Shown here: positions 21,871 to 35,499 of the stretch, piece by piece
Layout: each line of letters begins with the position of its first letter
Numbering within the stretch: position 1 is the first letter of the stretch
NCBI GenBank assembly: GCA_023374045.1
Contig: CM041780.1
Location: 33,102,337-33,166,336, forward strand
Source: Limonium bicolor
Lineage: Eukaryota; Streptophyta; Magnoliopsida; Caryophyllales; Plumbaginaceae
DNA length: 64,000 nucleotides
Direction of reading: 5' to 3'
Program-made: the position numbers and the translations under genes
Notes under the pieces: model-generated
What the model was told of the DNA's origin: nothing
What the model saw: only the letters and a program-made list of their open reading frames with translations
The model's database searches: none

Positions 21871-23459
21871 TATGTTTACAACTCCACTGTATCCTTATAA
21901 CATAGGAATAAAGTTCTCTTTAATGGACACGTGGCATCTTTATCTACACACGGTCATTCATGTTGTTATAGATTGTCTATCCAGTTCTATGGAGATCTGA
22001 TGTTCATGCTCTTATTACGCCTTCCAGCGTCTGAATTGTTCCCTACTAACTGACTCTCAGTCTAAGATTCCTGTGTAATCTGGACTTACTGTTCAGTGCT
22101 TATTGCTCTTCACAGTTTCCTTGAAAATCTTGAGACATATTAACTGTTCGTACATAGTAATTTGTGCTTCTCGTACTTCATAATTCTTAATTGTTTCCTC
22201 CTGGAATGAGTTCTTTGACTCTTTTAATCTCATTGGTTTAACTGAGTTCTTCCTCCTCCATTGTTCACGGTAACTTGTTGTTCTGGTGTGAGTTTGCATC
22301 TCTGACTGTCGTACGGAGGCGACTACTTCTCGTGTTCCTTACACTACTCGTTTACATATATGGGGTACCTTACTGATACATTGCTACTTACCCGACTAAC
22401 TTATTCAGGTCCTTAAGCTCCTTTAGAGTGTGGTCGTCCCACAACTCGTTTAAGTATACTCGTAGTGCTCGTCACACTCTTGATTATAGCTAATTGTGAA
22501 GTATTCTGTTATCGATCCCCTCTTTCATCAATCCTTGATAACACACATGACGTTCATCTTGAACTTAATCAAGAATATCCATCTACTGGGTTCATAACTA
22601 CATTACCTTCTGTATTTAGTACGGACTCGATCCCTTAGTAATTTAAGGTCTTTCCTTAGAGCCTCTTATCTTATTTCTCATGTCGATCCACTAGGAATGC
22701 ACTTCCAGTTCCTCACGGAATGGACAGTGTGCTTCCTGTGAAATTTTTTCATCACATGGTCCAGGCTACTGGCGTTACTGCACAGTCTATCTCTCATTTC
22801 ATCATCCTACTTACATCGGGTTTTAATTCATAAATCTGATTGCTTTTGTGTCAATATTTGACGGCTTATATAGTGGTTGCTTTGTTGTGCACCGTAATTT
22901 AATCTACGTGACAGGTATTATTCTCATGGCTTCCACTATCGAAGTAGCTTAGCTTTCTCATATTGCCCATTGATGGCATGATTCTTTGGTCGTTTTATTT
23001 CAACGTCTCGTCTTACTCTCAATCTCCTTCACGGTGTAAACACACTAGAAGTTCTCTAATTTCGGTGTTTGGCGGTTGCCGTATCGTGTTGTAAAATGGT
23101 TATCTCTTAATGTGAAGGTGTTCTGCTTGAATCTCAGGTTCATAAGTAGGCTAATTTCTCTCACATTCTTTCATCCTTTATGATGTTATTTACCATGTAA
23201 TTTAACCGGTTACTGAAAAAGTCATCTGTTGAATCACAAGCTCTTTTGAGCGTTGGTCACTTGACGTGCCATACTGCGCACTCACAATGTTTATCTCTAA
23301 CGATTGCTGATTCTTAAATCTTGGGTATTGGATATGAGGTCTGTCTCTGCAGCGTTCCATATTATTTATGTGTATCTGGAATGTTCTAAGGTAATTTCAA
23401 GGTCTACGGTTCCCATTCTCCAATAGAGGGTATTCAATCTCTAAGAAGTGAAAGCCCTT

Positions 23460-23575
23460 TTTGAGGGGTTTATTCCCACTCATGGCCTCACAATAGGAGA
23501 GGTATCCCCACCCTAAAAGGAATGGTTCGTTCTCCGCCCTTGTCAATAGCTCTATCTCAACAATCTCATTGGTGA
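23460..23575. mobile_element. Possible TRIM LTR relic in D1
   Basis: GGCCTCACA, then GGTATCCCCACCC and GGAATGGTTCGTTCTCC, parallel the TRIM LTR at 48185-48245 (GGCCTCTCACAAGG, GTATCCCCACACC, GGTGTGGTTCGTGC). The same relic is present in D2 near 33245-33345. Confidence 0.35.
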
Positions 23576-25639
23576 TCTTTTCTAGCAATTCTACCTCATT
23601 TAGTATAGGTTCTCATAACCACTCGTATGTACGAGTTGTAGTTCATTCATGGCCTAGATCAGCCTTTTATGCTTTCCTATGTCTCGAGCTCTGATGTATT
23701 TTAACATCCTTGGCACGTAGGCCCTTAATGCTTGATTAGTCTCAAGTGATAGCCGATGTTCGGTTCACTGTTGCATTCTTAATCATCTGTAGGTTATCCA
23801 CGTGATTCTCTTGTTCTCTGAACTCTGCCAATGTTGGGTCACATCATTAAATGTAATATTGGGTTTCACAATAAGTTACTGTATCTCGCTTCCTGCTGTG
23901 GAAGTTCGCTTAGGTAATCTGATGTTTTTCAGTGTCTGTGACAATACTTTCGCTCTCATAGACTTTCGTCTTTCAGCAATTAAGGATTAGTTCTCATTAG
24001 GCCTCTGCCTTCAGGTGTCTAAGTCGGATATTTATCCTGGCTATCATGTGCTGCCATGTCAATACTTTGTTCAACTGTCGTTGACTACGCCACCCACTAA
24101 TGACTAATCATTCTTGGGTGTTAATGAGTTAGGCATGCAATACTAACCATCGTTTATGGATGTTTTTCTGCTCAACTATACCAACTCTATGGTGTAGTCC
24201 TGTTGAGGTTCTCTCTTTTGTGATTGCACGTCTTTAATCCTAGGTCGTCATTACTTAAATTTGTTTCCTCTGATTCTATTTTGGGGTTATCAACATCTTC
24301 AATGAAGAGTGCTCCATCTTCATTGTATGTCGTAATACCTTCCTTGTAGGTTATTACTTACATCCGGTCCTCTCACATTGTTGAGTAATCTCTTTACGGT
24401 TCTTCCATTCAAGGTTAGGCTTGGTAATGGGTTGATGTTCTTACCTGTAGTGTCAATTGTCTGTTGCTGATGCTCACGTCGTTTAGTTTCCTGACCAAGT
24501 CTAGCTCCCGACTGACTGGTGTATTGATTTAGTGGTCATGGTCAGGCCATCAGGCCCTCCCAATGTTTCGCTCTTCAGTCTAAGGATTCATAATCCGGTG
24601 TTAATATGTATTGTATCCGTGGTTTTTACCATTTGGTCTTCACGGCTTCCCGTATAGCTTCGTTGCGGCAGCACTTACCAAGGCAAGTGCGCCATGCAAG
24701 ATGGGCTATCGGTACTGTGTACGTCAGTAATGGTACATTCTCCTAAACTCCATGTAGGTGGTAGTCCATGGGACTCCTTCTTTGCCTTTGGCTTTGGTTA
24801 TTGATTATCTGGGCAGCTTCCTGACTGCTTTTGATTGTATGGTATACTTATCCTTTTTCTTTGTTTGTTTTGTTTGTTTTTTTTTTTTGCTTTGTGTTTG
24901 ATTTTGTTTTTTTTTCTCATTTCTTCTTTGCGCCATGGTCTCACTCTCATGTATTCGAGGTTATCGGTATTGACTCTGCTTAGGCACTACGTTGTAGTCC
25001 TATCTTGGAGTATGACTTACATATGCATTCGTAGTCGTCTGGGCTATTGCAGTTAGGTCTTTGCAACCCCTTTGTTGCGTAGGTTCGGAGTTACCCGCTT
25101 CATAATGACTTTTAGGTAGTCCCTATGCTCTTGCGCGGTATTATCCCACTGTTATTGCTCCCTTGGACTGTTGTCCAGAGTTTCTGTCGCTTCTTTTGTC
25201 CTCTTATTGCACTCGTAGTGCTTTCCTTCTTACTGGTATGGCGGGGTTATATCGACTGCGTAGCATGTCGACCCATGTTGCCGGTAATTATCATTCTCTC
25301 ATTGGTACGATTCCGCTAGTAACGCCTGCTTCAACGTTGTGCTCCAATTGAGACCTTCAAGTCTTGAAAGACTATTGCATAACGAGGTGCTTCTCGTATT
25401 TGCATAATGCTAAGTAATTGCCAGATCGGGTTTCCCGAGTAAGAGAAGGCTTGTCATCTCTCTGACGTTCATTTCTGGTATCTTAGAACTAGGGGCGCGA
25501 TGGGCGGGTCAGGTATTACAGATATCCGATATACATCGGGGAATCCTAACTAACGCACCTCTCTCACTAACACTCAACCCTTATCCCAAAAGTCTAAAGT
25601 TCCTAACTCGGTAATTCCTAAGCTTGGTAATTTCCAGTC

Positions 25640-25657
25640 ATCAGAGCTCTGATACCA
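25640..25657 (-). promoter_or_regulatory. Primer-binding site of D1 with collapsed palindrome
   Basis: Minus-strand TGGTATCAGAGC (25646-25657), five bases from the LTR. The 24-bp inverted repeat seen in A, B and D2 is shortened here to the 14-bp palindrome ATCAGAGCTCTGAT. Confidence 0.8.
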
Positions 25658-27227
25658 CTTTTTGTAACACCCCATCTCTAAATACAATGATTGTCGCCCT
25701 AAGTCCATCTCGTACATTAACAACGCAGCGGAAAAGTTCTACTAAATTGGTGGTACCGCCGTTAGTCACCCACGTGACTAACTAGGCCTATTCTCTTAAC
25801 AAGTCACGGTCTGACTAACCGGATAATTACTCGAGCATCTAAAACATTACAATTCATAAACCACAACTTATACCGAGTATCTCATATCCTAATACATCAT
25901 ACTAAAGTCTCATCAATATACTAAACGAGTGTACATGCACAACTCGAGTAACAAATGTAAAAGCACCCGAAGTACTCTACCCGCTCCCACTCTCAGGTTG
26001 AGTCCTCGTCTGGCACCTACCTACAAAGTTTAAATCACAGGCCCAAGGGGCTTAGTACATGGCTGGTACAGAAAACGTGCAGCCCACAAGTTAGCAGGGT
26101 TACACACGACAACTTTGTCGTATACATGCAATTGTTTATTCATACAAATAATAATAAGAAGTACGATAACAAACAACACATTCATGTCAAAACATTCACA
26201 GCTCAAATAAAGCGAACGTCGTAATGGACGGCCATTAATGATGTAAGTTAGATTTCTAACTCCTGAGGCCTGAGAATTGTTTAGTTCTCGTGTTTGACCA
26301 TACCTTATAAGTGTCAACCGTTCTCTTAATAGAACTGGTTGTTCTCTAACTGAATTGTTTATTTTTGTCGGGTCAAAGTAACCCTAGCCAATGAGTTACT
26401 AGCTCCATTGGGTTAATAAACATTAATTCTTAAGTTATGAGGGGTGTAGGCTTGATCCTCCTGCGCCTCCTGAATTTGCCTCCCACCTCGAACTGTTCAC
26501 TCGAGCTGGTCGGGACAGTTTGTCGACCCTAGGCGACAAGTCGTAGACGAGCCATATGTGGAAGACAGATCTGATACAGATGCCGACCTCCTAACCTAAA
26601 CATGCATGACCGGAGTCATTCCCGGATTCCTCTTCTCCCAAGTTCCAATTAGCTGAAGTCTCATTGACAATTTGTTAGTTAAACCTCTCTCGGTATTAAC
26701 CAACTAATAACAGGGAGTATTTATAACCTTATACAATTGTTTACTAAACATAGTTAATGAACAAGCTCTGAATCAATTCGTGTTAGTGTGCAATGGACAC
26801 ACAATAACAATACAATAAATCAGTTTCATGCTTAATCTTGCTTGGTCGTATCACAATAACACATAGCACACAAACCGAGGTAGACCTCGTTAGCAAACAA
26901 GCTACAAGAATCCCATACCGTACCCCGGAGACTGGCTAGCTCTTAATCCCTTGTTCGCCTAATCCGCCGAACGCCTCTGACTTATCTAGATCTGTAACCA
27001 GAACTAGTATTTGTATCCTGTGTCTTAGAACTAATTTGGTTCTCTTTTCAACTTAAACCTCCTCCTACATTAACCCGGGTATAATAGTATACCGTTAAAC
27101 GGGTTCGTTCATTTAGGAGCGTTTTTGAGCTCAATTCCAATTCATTAACATACTAACGTCGTTAGCAGTTATTTAGTTGCACAGTTAGCAACTTTAGACT
27201 TATACGGACCTTGAATTAGGTTTTAGT

Positions 27228-27470
27228 ATTTTCACTATTCATCCGTATTTCACTATTCATTAATACGGTCTCGTATTCCACTATTTATTTATACGGCCTC
27301 GTATTTTACTATTCACCATATTTCAAATTCACATATACGTATTTTACTATTCACATATACGTCTCGTATTTGAATTCATATATACGTAGTACTATTCATG
27401 TATGTATACTATGAAATTTATACGAGTACTTTCATGTACACTAAAAATTTTGTATACGTCGTATGATACT
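27228..27470. repeat. Short tandem array in the central D LTR
   Basis: Degenerate units of about 25-30 bp built on CTCGTATTTTACTATTCA and TATACG. The homologous array in the third LTR is at about 41215-41505. It occupies a region comparable to the hairpin arrays of the other LTR families. Confidence 0.7.
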
Positions 27471-29937
27471 ACGTATCATACGTATTATTTCTTTTTCCAA
27501 TATAACTTGACTTATTTCATATAAAATATACTATTATGTATAGTTTAATTATAATTATTTAATGGGTATTACTTCTCATATCATTAAGTTATATACTGTG
27601 ACTCTATTATTATTACTTTTATTATAATTTTCTATATCTGTATATATATATCTATATATTTAATTTGTTTAACCTTCTAAATTAAAATGTGTTTTTTACT
27701 ATATGTTAATTTTTATTATTTATATTTCTATATTTACATAATTAAATGTTTTTTTTTTATTTCTTATTTACAATAGTTTCTAATTATTTCTTTTATTTTA
27801 ATATTATATAAATGATATTATTTATAATGTCAATATCTTAAATATTATTAATTTATATTAAAACTAAATATTTTAATTATATTATTCTAATTTATTAATC
27901 TAAACTTTTTTTTTCTCTTTATCAAATTTATATATATACTATTATATTTTTGTCTAATCTTAAGATTGACTCCTATACTAGTAAATTTATACTCGTATAT
28001 AAGTTATCTAGTCTCTTTAATGTCTTAATGTTTTACAACTTGTTTCTAAACTTTATTAATTCCTTACCTTAAACCAAAAAGTTATTACATTATTACATTT
28101 CATAATCTAATTTTACTCACTAAGTTCTAACTTGATATTTTTTTATTCTAACTTCAATCCAATTAATTTTATTTTATTACCAATTTAACTCCATATTAAC
28201 CTAATTTATACCCGTAGAACTAATTTTCCTATATAATACAATGTAACATCTATCTAAACATTTTATAATGTCATACCAGTTTTACCATGTTTACCACTTC
28301 AAATACAATTACCTTTAGTTTTCTTTTATCTAACTCATTTATAACCAATTATCCAATAATTTCCATCGTAGCTAATTTTCCTACAAATTGAACATCAAAA
28401 ATCATTAAACATATCTAAACCACCAGATTAATTATCTAATGTTATAGTATATAATACCATCTTATATCCTAATTAAAAACTTTTAATTCCTATAACACTT
28501 ATCTTATAAATGTAAACTAATTCTACAATATTTTCTCATCATCTAGACTTCATAAATTCATAATAACTCATATATATTTTCGGCAATTATAAATATAACT
28601 AAAACTTCTCAAATTTTACATATTACTCTTAATTATACTAATTCCTTTAATTTAACTAAGTTAGATATTTTTTCTAACTCAAATAATACCCTTAATTTCG
28701 GCCATAATATAAACCATAGTTTATGAATTTTTCTTGTATATTATGATAGCTTATATTGAAGCTTATATCATAAGGAGTATAAATCTATTCTTAGATTTAA
28801 TAAACATTAACTTTTAATATGCTAAAAATTAAATATTAATCACCACAATTTTGGCAATAAATAATAAGATGAACATATGTTAGATCATATATAGATCAAC
28901 AATTAGAACCTTGAAATAGGTAGTTGTAGGATTTACCTTGTATATTAACCATTAGCTTAATATTTAAGCTTGATTTCCTAAGAAATTTTGACAAAAATTG
29001 CTAGAGAAATTGGCTCCAAAATTATACAACAAGATGAAGAATAAGATGGGTTAGTATCCCATGCCAATCGGCTGTAACAAAAACCAAAGAACAAGAAGTT
29101 TTCAAGAAGGCAATGTTTTACATCGAGAATCAAAGGCACTTCTTCGTGGTTTTTCCTGAGAATCTGGGGGCTCATGAGCTATGGTTGTAAATATCTTGAA
29201 AATAAGATTCCAACGAGCTATCAATATTGGGATTTGGAGTTAGGACGAGAAAGTTATGATTTCTACAAGGCAAGGTGTTCTTTAAGGCTCAAATCTAAGA
29301 ACATTGAGTTTTTTGGTGTTGTTTCTTCAAAGAGAGGATGAGCTACGAATTTGGAAGCTCTCATATGACAGGTAAGAGTCTGATTAATGATTCACCAAGG
29401 GGACAAGATGATTTGGCAATTCATGGAAGTCTTGGTTGTTGAAATAGTAGAAATTAAAGTATTTTGGACTTGGTGACTCATCCTTGATGTCGGCAGCATA
29501 GGGTCTCATTTGACCTGATTCTTTTTTTGTTTTTCCTTGTATTTATGTAACATTTTATGTATTAAACTCGTTCATAATGACTTATACCATGTGTTAGGTA
29601 TGTTACATAGCCAAAAATGCCTTAAAACACATTTTATGTACTTCCGGGTTCACATTGATTATTCAATTTGTTTTGGCTAGTTTAAATGTGTTATTAGTAA
29701 ATTTACAACCATTAGATACTTTGTTCGTGAAATAGCATGTTGCTCATTCCAATTTAAACCAAGTCGTTTAGTGGTTTCTCCTTGTTTTTCGTCAGTTTAG
29801 TACTGGTTTTTGTGTGGACTTGTATACTTATTTTGTGTGTACACGTAATGGTTCCTATGACCATTTATTGCTGTTCTCTTATTCCTTATTGGTATTTAGG
29901 CTCACTAGCCTTTTAGTTCCATGTATACATGCTTAAA

Positions 29938-29997
29938 GCACATTTTTTTAAAGCACATTTTCCTTTAAAGCACATTTTCCTTTAAAGCACATTTTTG
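29938..29997. repeat. AAAGCACATTTTCCTTT micro-repeat
   Basis: Four or five tandem copies of a 17-18-bp unit; about three copies at the matching place in the third D LTR (43728-43775). Confidence 0.75.
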
Positions 29998-30266
29998 TGC
30001 TCTAAGGTGTGTTTCCGGTTTAAACGCTAATTACGCTTAATGTGTTTTACTAATCTTAGAGGTATTACATTTGAAATCTCTTGGGAACTTATTGGTAGTT
30101 CCCTAATTATTTATACTCTTTAAAACACCTTTGCTCTAATTGTTCCAAAAGCATGTTTTGGTGTAAATTGTTGTTTAACACTTCTTCTAATGTTTCTAAG
30201 GCACGTTCTACCTTAGTATATCCTAATTAGATAGTTCATTAATATATTAAGGTTTGGGGTATTTCA

Positions 30267-33200
30267 ATCTACCGCCTTAAAAGAACTTTGTCCCCAAAGT
30301 TCCTATGTATCTATATCTCTTAGAACACACAGGTAACTTCACACCAAAAGATCATATAGATCACTCAATATCTGTGTAGACATTCTGACTCATAAGGTCT
30401 GCCATATATATATATATATTTACCACACTTGTCACACAACATGTCTTTTGCATGTTTTAGTAATCAAAATACTCTTTGTAAATTCTTTGTTGTATACTCC
30501 TCAAGTAACCGGCCCGGAGACAAAGGTTTTCATGACCTCGAGTTCATGAGCGAGTAATACCAAAAATACATGTCAACTCCAATTCCACTTTATGCTACTG
30601 CATCTACTCTTAACGTGGTTAATTGTGACCACTTGTAGGGAGTTTCAAGAATCATCCGACCCTGATGTGATCAGCATCAGTGTTGAACTATCCTTTCACC
30701 CCAATTTGTGTTCAGTTTTCCTTGATCTGACAAGATCAAGTTCTACCACCCACGTCAACTTCAAAAAATCAAATAATTATTCATGTAGCATTTTATATCT
30801 TTTAGTCCTTCTAGTCATAATCATAAATCAATACATCTCCAAACTATGGAACTCAGTTCATCAGTCATTCTTAATTCACCTCTCAGCAATTCATTAGAGA
30901 ATTTAATTCCTACTAGGTTCTACATCGGTCTCATACCGATTCATACCTCATAATATTACCATATTTGGTCTTATATCAATACATATCATAGGGATTTGAA
31001 TTCCCTGGAGTTTCTACTCCTCTTTTTCTGAATTCTCGCACCGAAGTTAACGAGATAAGCCTTTAATACATCTAGTGTTCGCATCTAATTGTGCGTAATA
31101 ACCACAACCACATAAGAATGAATACATGTTTTTATATAACAAACGTATCAAACATCACAACTAATTGTATTGTGCTATGCACACTATAGGTTACGTACTC
31201 AATACATGAAATATAGGCTAAGCGATTGTACGCTCTACCCCCCTTAAAATGGATTACGCCCACGTAATCAACATTAAATTATCCTTGAACACAGGTTCAA
31301 GATGTTTAGGTATCATGGAGCATTCTGGCTCCCAGGTAGTCTATCTCACATTATGATTGGGTCAGAGGGTCTTCACCATGGTAATGGCTTAGTCTCTGTA
31401 TCAAGGATTCTTATTGGTGTTCATACCAATCTTACAACTACGTTCCAGTGTAGTCTCTAAGGCTCCAAAGTATTTGGTAGATAAGTCGTATATTTTATTC
31501 GACTGGAAGATGTGTGACACATCCTTCCTTCTTCTCCTTTGTTAGGTATATCAACCTTTTTAAGATACGGTCCACAAGCTTCTACAGCGTGACTCTGATA
31601 ATCTTGGGGCTTAGTTTGCCCTTCCATCCTCTTTAATATGTTTATAGCTCCTTTGTATCCTTATAACTTAGGAATAAAGTTCTCTTTAATGGACACGTGG
31701 TATCTTTATCTACACATGGTCGTTCATGTTGTTATAGCTTGTCTATCCAGTTTTCTGGAGATCTGATGTTCATGCTCTTATTACGCCTTCTAGCGTCTGA
31801 ATTGTTCCCTACTAACTGACTCTCAGTCTGAGATTCCTGTGTAATCTGGACTTACTGTTCAGTGCTCATTGCTCTTTATAGTTTCCTTGAAAATCATGAG
31901 ACATATAAACTGTTCATACTTACTAATTAGTGTTCCTCGCACTTCATAATTCTTAATTGTTTCCTCCTGGAATGAGTTCTTTGACTCTTTTAATCTCATT
32001 GGTTTAACTGAGTTCTTCCTCTTTCATTGTTCACGGTAACTTATTGTTCTGGTGTGAGTTTGCATCTGTGAGTGTCGTACGGAGGCGACTACTTCTCGTG
32101 TTCCTTACACTACTCGTTTACATATATGGGGTACCTTACTGATACATTGCTACATACCCGACTAACTTATAAATAAGTCCATCAGGTCCACAAGCTCCTT
32201 TAGAGTGCAGTCGTCCTATATCTCATTTAAGTATACTCGTAGTGCTCGTCACACGCTTGATTATAGCTAATTTGTGAAGTATTCGGTTGTCGATCCCCTC
32301 TTTCATCAATCCTTGATAACGCACATGACATTCTTCTTGAACTTAATCAAGGAATATCCATCTACCGGGTTCATTACTACATTACCTTCTGTATTTAGTA
32401 CGGACTCGATCCCTTAGTAATTTGAGGTCTCTTTCCTTATAGCCTCTTATCTTATTTCTCATGTCGATCCACTAGGAATGCACTTCCAGTTCCTCACGGA
32501 ATGGACAGTGTGCTTCCTGTGAAATTTTTTCATCACATGGTCCAGGCTACTGGCGTTACTGCACAGTCTGTCTCCCATTTCATCATCCTACTTACATCGG
32601 GTTTAATTCATAAATCTGATTGCTTTCGTGTCAATATTTGACGGCTTATATATAGTGGTTGCTTTGTTGTGCACCATAATTTAATCTACCTAACAGGTAT
32701 TATTCTCATGGCTTCCACTATCGAAGTAGCTTAGTTTTCTCATATTTCCCATTGATGGCGTGATTCTTTGGTCGTTTTATTTCAACGTCTCGTCTTACTC
32801 TCAATATCCTTCATGGTGTAAACACGCTAGAATCTTCTCTAATTTCGGTATTTGGCGGTTGCCGTATCGTGTTGTTAAAATGGTTATCTCTTAATATGAA
32901 TGTGTCTGCTTCAATCTCAAGTTCATAAGTAGGCTAATTTTTCTCACATTTTTCATCCTTTATGATGTTATTTACCATGTAATTTAACCGGTTACTGAAA
33001 AAGTCATCTATTGAATCACAAGCTCTTTTGAGCGTTGGTCACTTGACGTGCCATACTGCGCACTCACAATGTTTATCTCTGACGATTGTTGATTCTTAAA
33101 TCCTAGGTATTGGATATGAGGTCTGTCTCTTCAGCCTTCCATATTATTTATGTGTAACTAGAATGTTTCTAAGGTAATTTCAAGGTCTACGGTTCCATTC

Positions 33201-35499
33201 TCCAATATAGGGTATTCAATCTCTAAGAAGCGAAAGCCCTTTTTGAGGGGTTTATTCCCACTCATGGCCTCACAACTAGGAGAGGTATCCCCACCCTAAA
33301 AGGAATGGTTCGTTCTCCGCCCCTGTCAATAGCACTATCTCAACAATCTCATTGTGCCCTTTTCTGGCAATTCTTCCTCAATTTAGTATAGGTTCTCATA
33401 ACCACTCGTATGTACGATTAGTAGTTCATTCATGGCCTAGATCAGCCTTTTATGCTTTCCTGTGCCTCGAGCTCTGATATATTTTAACATCCTTGGCTCG
33501 TAGGCCCTTAATTCTTGATTAGTCTCAAGTGATAGCCGATGTCGGTTCGTTCACTGTTGCATTCTTAATCATTTGTAGGTTATCCATGTGATTCTCTTGT
33601 TCTCTGAACTCTACCAATGTTGGGTCACATCATTGAATGTAATATTGGGTTTCACAATAAGTTACTGTATCTCGCTTCCTGCTGTGAAGAAGTTCACTTA
33701 GGTAATCCGATGTTTTTCAGTGTCTGTGACAATACATTCGCTCTCATAGACTTGCGTCTTTCAGCAATTAGGGATTAGTTCTCATTAGGCCTCTGCCTTC
33801 AGGTGTCTAAGTCGGATATTTATCCTGGCTATCATGTGCTGCCATGTCAATACTTTGTTCAACTGTCGTTGACTACGCCACCCACTAATGACTAATCATT
33901 CTTGGGTGTTAATGAGTTAGGCAAGCAATACTAACCATCATTTATGGATCTTTTTCTGCTCAACTATACCAACTCTATGGTGTAGTCCTTTTGAGGTTCT
34001 CTCTTTTGTGATTGCACGTCTTTGATCCTAGGTAGGTCATTGCTTAAATTAGTTTCCTCTGATTCTATTTCTGGGGTTATCAACATCTTCAATGAAGAGT
34101 GCTGTTAATGGTATTATTCTGGGAATTCATCCCGTTTTTATTGAAAGTTGTTATGTCCTCCATCTTCATTGTATGTCGTAATACCTTCCTTGTAGGTTAT
34201 TACTTACATCCGGTCCTCTCACATTGTTTAGTAATCTCTTTATGGTTCTTCCATTCAAGGTTAGGCTTGGTTTTGGGTTGATGTTCTTACCTGTAGTGTC
34301 GGTTGTATGTTGCTGATGCTCACATCGTTTAGTTTCCTGACCAAGTCCAGCTCCCTGCTGACTGGTGTATTGATTTAGTGGTCATGGTCAGGCCGTCAGG
34401 CCCTCCCAATGTTTCGCTCTTCAGTCTTAAGGATTTGTAATCCGGTGTCAATATGTATTGTATCCGTGGTTTTAACCTTTTAGTCTTCACGGCTTCCCGT
34501 ATAGCTTCGTTGCGGCAGCACTTATCAAGGCAAGTGCGCCATGCAAGATGGGCTATCGGTACTGTGTACGTCAGTAATGGTACATTCTCCAAAACTCCAT
34601 GTAGGTGGTAGTCCATGGGACTCCTTCTTTGCCCTTTTTGGCTTTGGTTAATTGATTATCTGTGCCTTCCTGACTGCTTTTGATTGTATAATTACTTATC
34701 AGGGTATTCCTCTTTCTGAGGGAACCTTTTTTTTTCTTTTGCTTTCACCATGGTTCTCACTCTCATTTCCACACCTTCGCCGAGGTTATCGAGTATTGAC
34801 TCTGCTTAGGCACTACGCCGTAGTCCTATCTTGGAGTATGACTTACGTATGCATTCGTAGTCGTCTGGGGTATTGCAGTTAGGTCTTTGTAACCCCTTTG
34901 TTTTGTAGGTTCGGAGTTACCCGCTTCATAATTGACTTTTAGGTAGTCCCTATGCTCTTGCGTGGTATTATCCCACTATTATTGCTCCCTTGGACTGTTT
35001 TCCGGAGTTTTTGTCGCTTCTTTTCTCCTCTTATTGCACTCGTAGTGCTTTCCTTCTTACTAGTATGGCGGGGTTATATCGACTGCGTAGCATGTCGACC
35101 CATGTTGCCGGTAATTATCATTCTCTCATTGGTACGATTCCGCTGGTAGCGCCTGCTTCAACGTTGCGCTCCAATTGGGACCTTCAAGTCTTGAAAGACT
35201 ATTGCATAACGAGGTGCTTCTCGTATTTGCATAATGCTAAGTAATTGCCAGATCGGGTTTTCCCAAGTAAGAGAAGGCTTGTTATCTCTCTGGCGTTCAT
35301 TTCTTGTATCTTAGAACTAGGGGCGCGGAGGGCGGGTCAGGTATTATAGATATCCAATATACATCGGGGAATCCTAACTAACGCACCTCTCGCACTAACA
35401 CTCAACCCTTATCCCAAAGTCTAAAGTTCCTAACTCGGTAATTCCTAAGCTCGGTAATTTCCAGTCATCAGAGCGTAACTACGCTCTGATGCCACTTTT
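30267..35499 (-). mobile_element. D2 internal region: second copy of the coding-dead derivative
   Basis: Close copy of 20503-25662 in the same order and orientation, including the integrase-tail relic (about 31290-31640), the TRIM-like relic and the pyrimidine-rich primer tracts. It has about 57 extra bases near 34105-34161 relative to D1. Frames present at 34329-34616 and 34990-35244 match nothing I recognise and are not kept intact in D1. Confidence 0.75.
35467..35494 (-). promoter_or_regulatory. Primer-binding site of D2 inside an inverted repeat
   Basis: Minus-strand TGGCATCAGAGC (35483-35494, one change from the usual site) overlapping an 11-bp perfect inverted repeat (arm ATCAGAGCGTA, 35467-35490), as in A and B. 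Confidence 0.8.

Larger units (their letters stand above)
20503..25662 (-). mobile_element. D1 internal region: coding-dead gypsy derivative
   Basis: 5.16 kb between LTRs, with polypurine tract at the left and primer-binding site at the right. No frame longer than about 85 codons survives, and gag, AlkB and RT are not recognisable. The part just inside the 3' end (about 21500-21870) still resembles the integrase tail/chromodomain of B. D2 (30267-35499) is a close copy sharing most of its disruptions, so the decay predates the duplication. A second TTAAGGGGGGTAG-like tract (reverse complement) is near 21469-21481. A T-rich run at about 24870-24920 is specific to this copy. Confidence 0.75.
25663..30266 (-). 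repeat. Central LTR of tandem element D
   Basis: 4604 bp between D1 and D2, from TGTAACACCCC to GGGGTATTTCA on the plus strand. It serves as 5' LTR of D1 and 3' LTR of D2. It contains CATGCATGACCGG (26601-26613), an array of CGTATTTCACTATTCA-type units (27228-27470), a very AT-rich block (about 27500-28020) that the third LTR lacks, and several 17-18-bp AAAGCACATTTTCCTTT repeats (29938-29997). No gene is recognised. Confidence 0.85.

Noticed and set aside
23397..23588. 63-codon minus-strand frame in D1
   Set aside because: Overlaps the TRIM-like relic and is broken in D2.
34329..34616. 95-codon minus-strand frame in D2
   Set aside because: Not kept intact in the near-identical D1 copy; no recognisable domain.
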